Of a stretch of 6,340 bases of DNA, positions 5,005-6,340 are shown piece by piece. How positions within the stretch are numbered: the first letter of the stretch is position 1; each line of letters begins with the position of its first letter. The stretch is from contig JARRRL010000150.1 of the NCBI GenBank assembly GCA_037380725.1, positions 1-6,340 on the forward strand. The letters run 5' to 3'. The translations under genes were made by a program, and so were the position numbers. The stretch is from JARRRL01 sp037380725. GTDB lineage: Bacteria; Pseudomonadota; Gammaproteobacteria; Pseudomonadales; JANQJO01. The notes below the pieces were generated by a model. It did not search any database. It had not been told where the DNA came from and saw nothing but the letters and a program-made list of their open reading frames with translations.

Positions 5005-6060
5005 GTGAGTACGACTAAACCGTTTGATTTTTTAGTCTTTATTGGCCGATTTCAGCCCTTCCATTCCGGCCATTTTGCCGTTATTGAAGCGGGCTTAGCC
5101 CAAGCCGAACAGTTGATTGTTTTGTGCGGTTCAGCTCATCAACCCAGATCTGTTCGTAATCCCTGGACGGTAGCCGAACGCGAAACCATGATTCGGGGTG
5201 CACTGCAAGAAACTGACAATGCGCGTGTTCATATCGCTCCATTGATGGATAGTGTTTACAACGACGAATCCTGGGTTCGTCATGTGCAAGCGACCGTGAA
5301 TGGCTTAGTGACGGAGAACCATAGCGCAGCGCCTCATCGTCAGGCTAAAATAGGCTTGATTGGGCACAGTAAAGATCACAGCGCTTACTACCTGAATTTA
5401 TTTCCGCAATGGGACGCCGTAGAAGTAGAAAATTTCAGAGATATCAGCGCTACCCCCATTCGGGAAGCACTTTTTTCCCAAGGAGAGGGGTACTTGAGAA
5501 AAGACGCCAGCACGGTTTTGCTCACCCATGTCTGCGATCAAATTGCGGCGTTTTGTGAGACCGATGCGTTTTCAGAAGTGAAAGCGGAGCAAGCGTTTGT
5601 GACGAAGTACCAACACGCTTGGGCGACAGCACCTTATGCGCCGACCTTTGTCACGGTTGACGCCGTCGTCATTCAAAGTGGTCATGTGTTGTTGGTTGAG
5701 CGCAAGGCAAGGCCTGGTAAAGGTTTATTCGCATTACCAGGTGGGTTTGTCGATCAAGATGAGCGTTTAGTGGATGCTTGTTTGCGGGAATTGCGCGAGG
5801 AAACGAACTTAAAAGTGCCTACACCCGTGCTGAAAGGTTCGATCAAAGCGCAGCGCGTGTTTGATGATCCGCACCGTTCGGCGCGCGGCAGGACCATTAC
5901 GCATGCTTTTTATATTGAACTTGAGCCCAATAAAATACTGCCTAAGGTTAAAGGCGGAGATGACGCTAAACACGCCACCTGGGTCCCGCTGGCGAATCTG
6001 AATCCCTGCAAACTCTTTGAAGATCACTATTTCATAATTCAAAAAATGACTGGTCTGTAA
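5005..6060 (+). CDS. nadM: Bifunctional NMN adenylyltransferase / Nudix ADP-ribose pyrophosphatase
   Basis: 351 residues, the usual length of the NadM-Nudix fusion known from Synechocystis and Francisella. Residues about 8-185 form a nucleotidyltransferase domain: GRFQPFHSGH (14-23) carries the HxGH-type ATP motif, RNPWTVAERETMI (51-63) is the typical family segment, and ISATPIRE (147-154) is the second ATP motif. This half joins NMN and ATP to make NAD and pyrophosphate. Residues about 212-345 form a Nudix domain. The box GGFVDQDERLVDACLRELRE (246-265) continues ETNL and fits GX5EX7REUXEEXGU, with Asn replacing the last Gly. The segment VFDDPHRSARGRTITHAFY (285-303) is typical of ADP-ribose-type Nudix proteins. 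This half hydrolyses ADP-ribose to AMP and ribose 5-phosphate. The protein is cytosolic, with no signal or membrane segment. The start is GTG. It is preceded by an antisense gene fragment and followed by a terminator, so it appears to be transcribed alone. All catalytic motifs are intact. Confidence 0.93.
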   Translation: MSTTKPFDFLVFIGRFQPFHSGHFAVIEAGLAQAEQLIVLCGSAHQPRSVRNPWTVAERETMIRGALQETDNARVHIAPLMDSVYNDESWVRHVQATVNGLVTENHSAAPHRQAKIGLIGHSKDHSAYYLNLFPQWDAVEVENFRDISATPIREALFSQGEGYLRKDASTVLLTHVCDQIAAFCETDAFSEVKAEQAFVTKYQHAWATAPYAPTFVTVDAVVIQSGHVLLVERKARPGKGLFALPGGFVDQDERLVDACLRELREETNLKVPTPVLKGSIKAQRVFDDPHRSARGRTITHAFYIELEPNKILPKVKGGDDAKHATWVPLANLNPCKLFEDHYFIIQKMTGL

Positions 6061-6148
6061 GCGTCAAAGCAACCTATTTTTTTATTAAAAAAACAATTTC
6101 CAAGATGTCAGAAGTAGGGAAAGACTCGAACGCCTCCATACAGGACAA

Positions 6149-6178
6149 ATGACAGAAGGATTTCTGTCATGAGTTTTT
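6149..6178 (+). terminator. Rho-independent terminator downstream of nadM
   Basis: ATGACAGAA (6149-6157) and TTCTGTCAT (6162-6170) make a perfect 9-bp stem with a 4-base GGAT loop, followed by GAGTTTTT (6171-6178). The stem is only moderately GC-rich and the T-run starts three bases after it, so termination may be partial. It lies 89 bases after the nadM stop. A pure A/T hairpin, T7-ATT-A7 (6077-6093), sits between them and may contribute. Confidence 0.65.
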
Positions 6179-6340
6179 CCAATCGCAATAGCATTTTTTA
6201 CTGCTTGATCTGAGCACTTCACAAACACGGCTTGGGGAAAAGGTAATGAAACGGCGGCCTATCCCAATAGGCTGAAGCAGTTTGCGAGCCCTGGTGTTCA
6301 AAAATGAGCGAATGTTCATAATGTTCAATTTTTATCAGAT
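6179..6340. other. Intergenic end of window with small hairpin and TGTTCA repeats
   Basis: No gene is recognised. GCCTAT-CCCA-ATAGGC (6257-6272) is a perfect 6-bp stem with a 4-base loop. TGTTCA occurs three times at 6295, 6313 and 6322, spaced 18 and 9 bases, the last two inside adjacent 9-base units of the form ATGTTCA(T/A)(A/T). The regular spacing could mark a protein-binding array before a gene outside the window, or could be chance. Confidence 0.35.

Noticed and set aside
1..6340. CRISPR array, tRNA, rRNA or complete multi-gene defence operon
   Set aside because: No regularly spaced long repeats, no cloverleaf or rRNA-like sequence, and no adjacent co-oriented gene set were seen.

Overview
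The window looks like an accessory, decaying stretch of a gammaproteobacterial chromosome. A marine or host-associated member of the Oceanospirillales is my best guess. The basis is the bifunctional NadM-Nudix gene, the IS5-type debris, and the mix of intact and broken genes separated by long non-coding gaps. The taxon is inference only. The first gene and the nuclease gene are visibly AT-richer than the formate dehydrogenase remnant and nadM. This suggests that the first two were acquired and that the last two are older resident DNA.

Layout, left to right. (1) 21-1403 (+): a protein whose C-terminal half is a poly(ADP-ribose) glycohydrolase (PARG)-type macrodomain. The diagnostic GGG-X8-QEE loop and the NTGRWGAGVFGND motif are both present. 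Its N-terminal half is unrecognised, and the frame is open to the left edge. (2) 1466-1826: the right-hand remnant of an IS5-family insertion sequence, with a frameshifted transposase C-terminus and a likely right inverted repeat. (3) 1827-2400: no recognisable gene. (4) 2401-3606: a near-consensus extended -10 promoter overlapped by an inverted repeat, then a solitary HsdR-N-type nuclease of about 378 residues with a GTG start. (5) 3630-3881: a collapsed NAD-dependent formate dehydrogenase gene. It has lost its N-terminus, carries a 1-base deletion, and has an internal deletion that joins the NAD-binding domain directly to the last 16 residues. (6) 3935-3963: a promoter with a 16-bp near-perfect palindrome between its -35 and -10 boxes, with no gene directly downstream. 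(7) 4435-4815: a small single-membrane-segment protein of unknown function with a good ribosome binding site. (8) 4838-4969 (-): the last 43 codons of an MtnA/eIF2B-like sugar-phosphate isomerase, an antisense gene fragment that also contains a strong nested inverted repeat. (9) 5005-6060 (+): intact bifunctional NMN adenylyltransferase / ADP-ribose pyrophosphatase, followed by a hairpin terminator at 6149-6178.

Functional picture. Two intact genes deal with ADP-ribose. The PARG-like enzyme would release ADP-ribose from modified targets. The NadM-Nudix protein would hydrolyse ADP-ribose and rebuild NAD from NMN. They are 3.6 kb apart with unrelated debris between them, so they are not an operon and the link is only a theme. 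The nuclease and the PARG-like gene could both belong to a defence or host-interaction cargo. I do not see a complete multi-gene system in this window.
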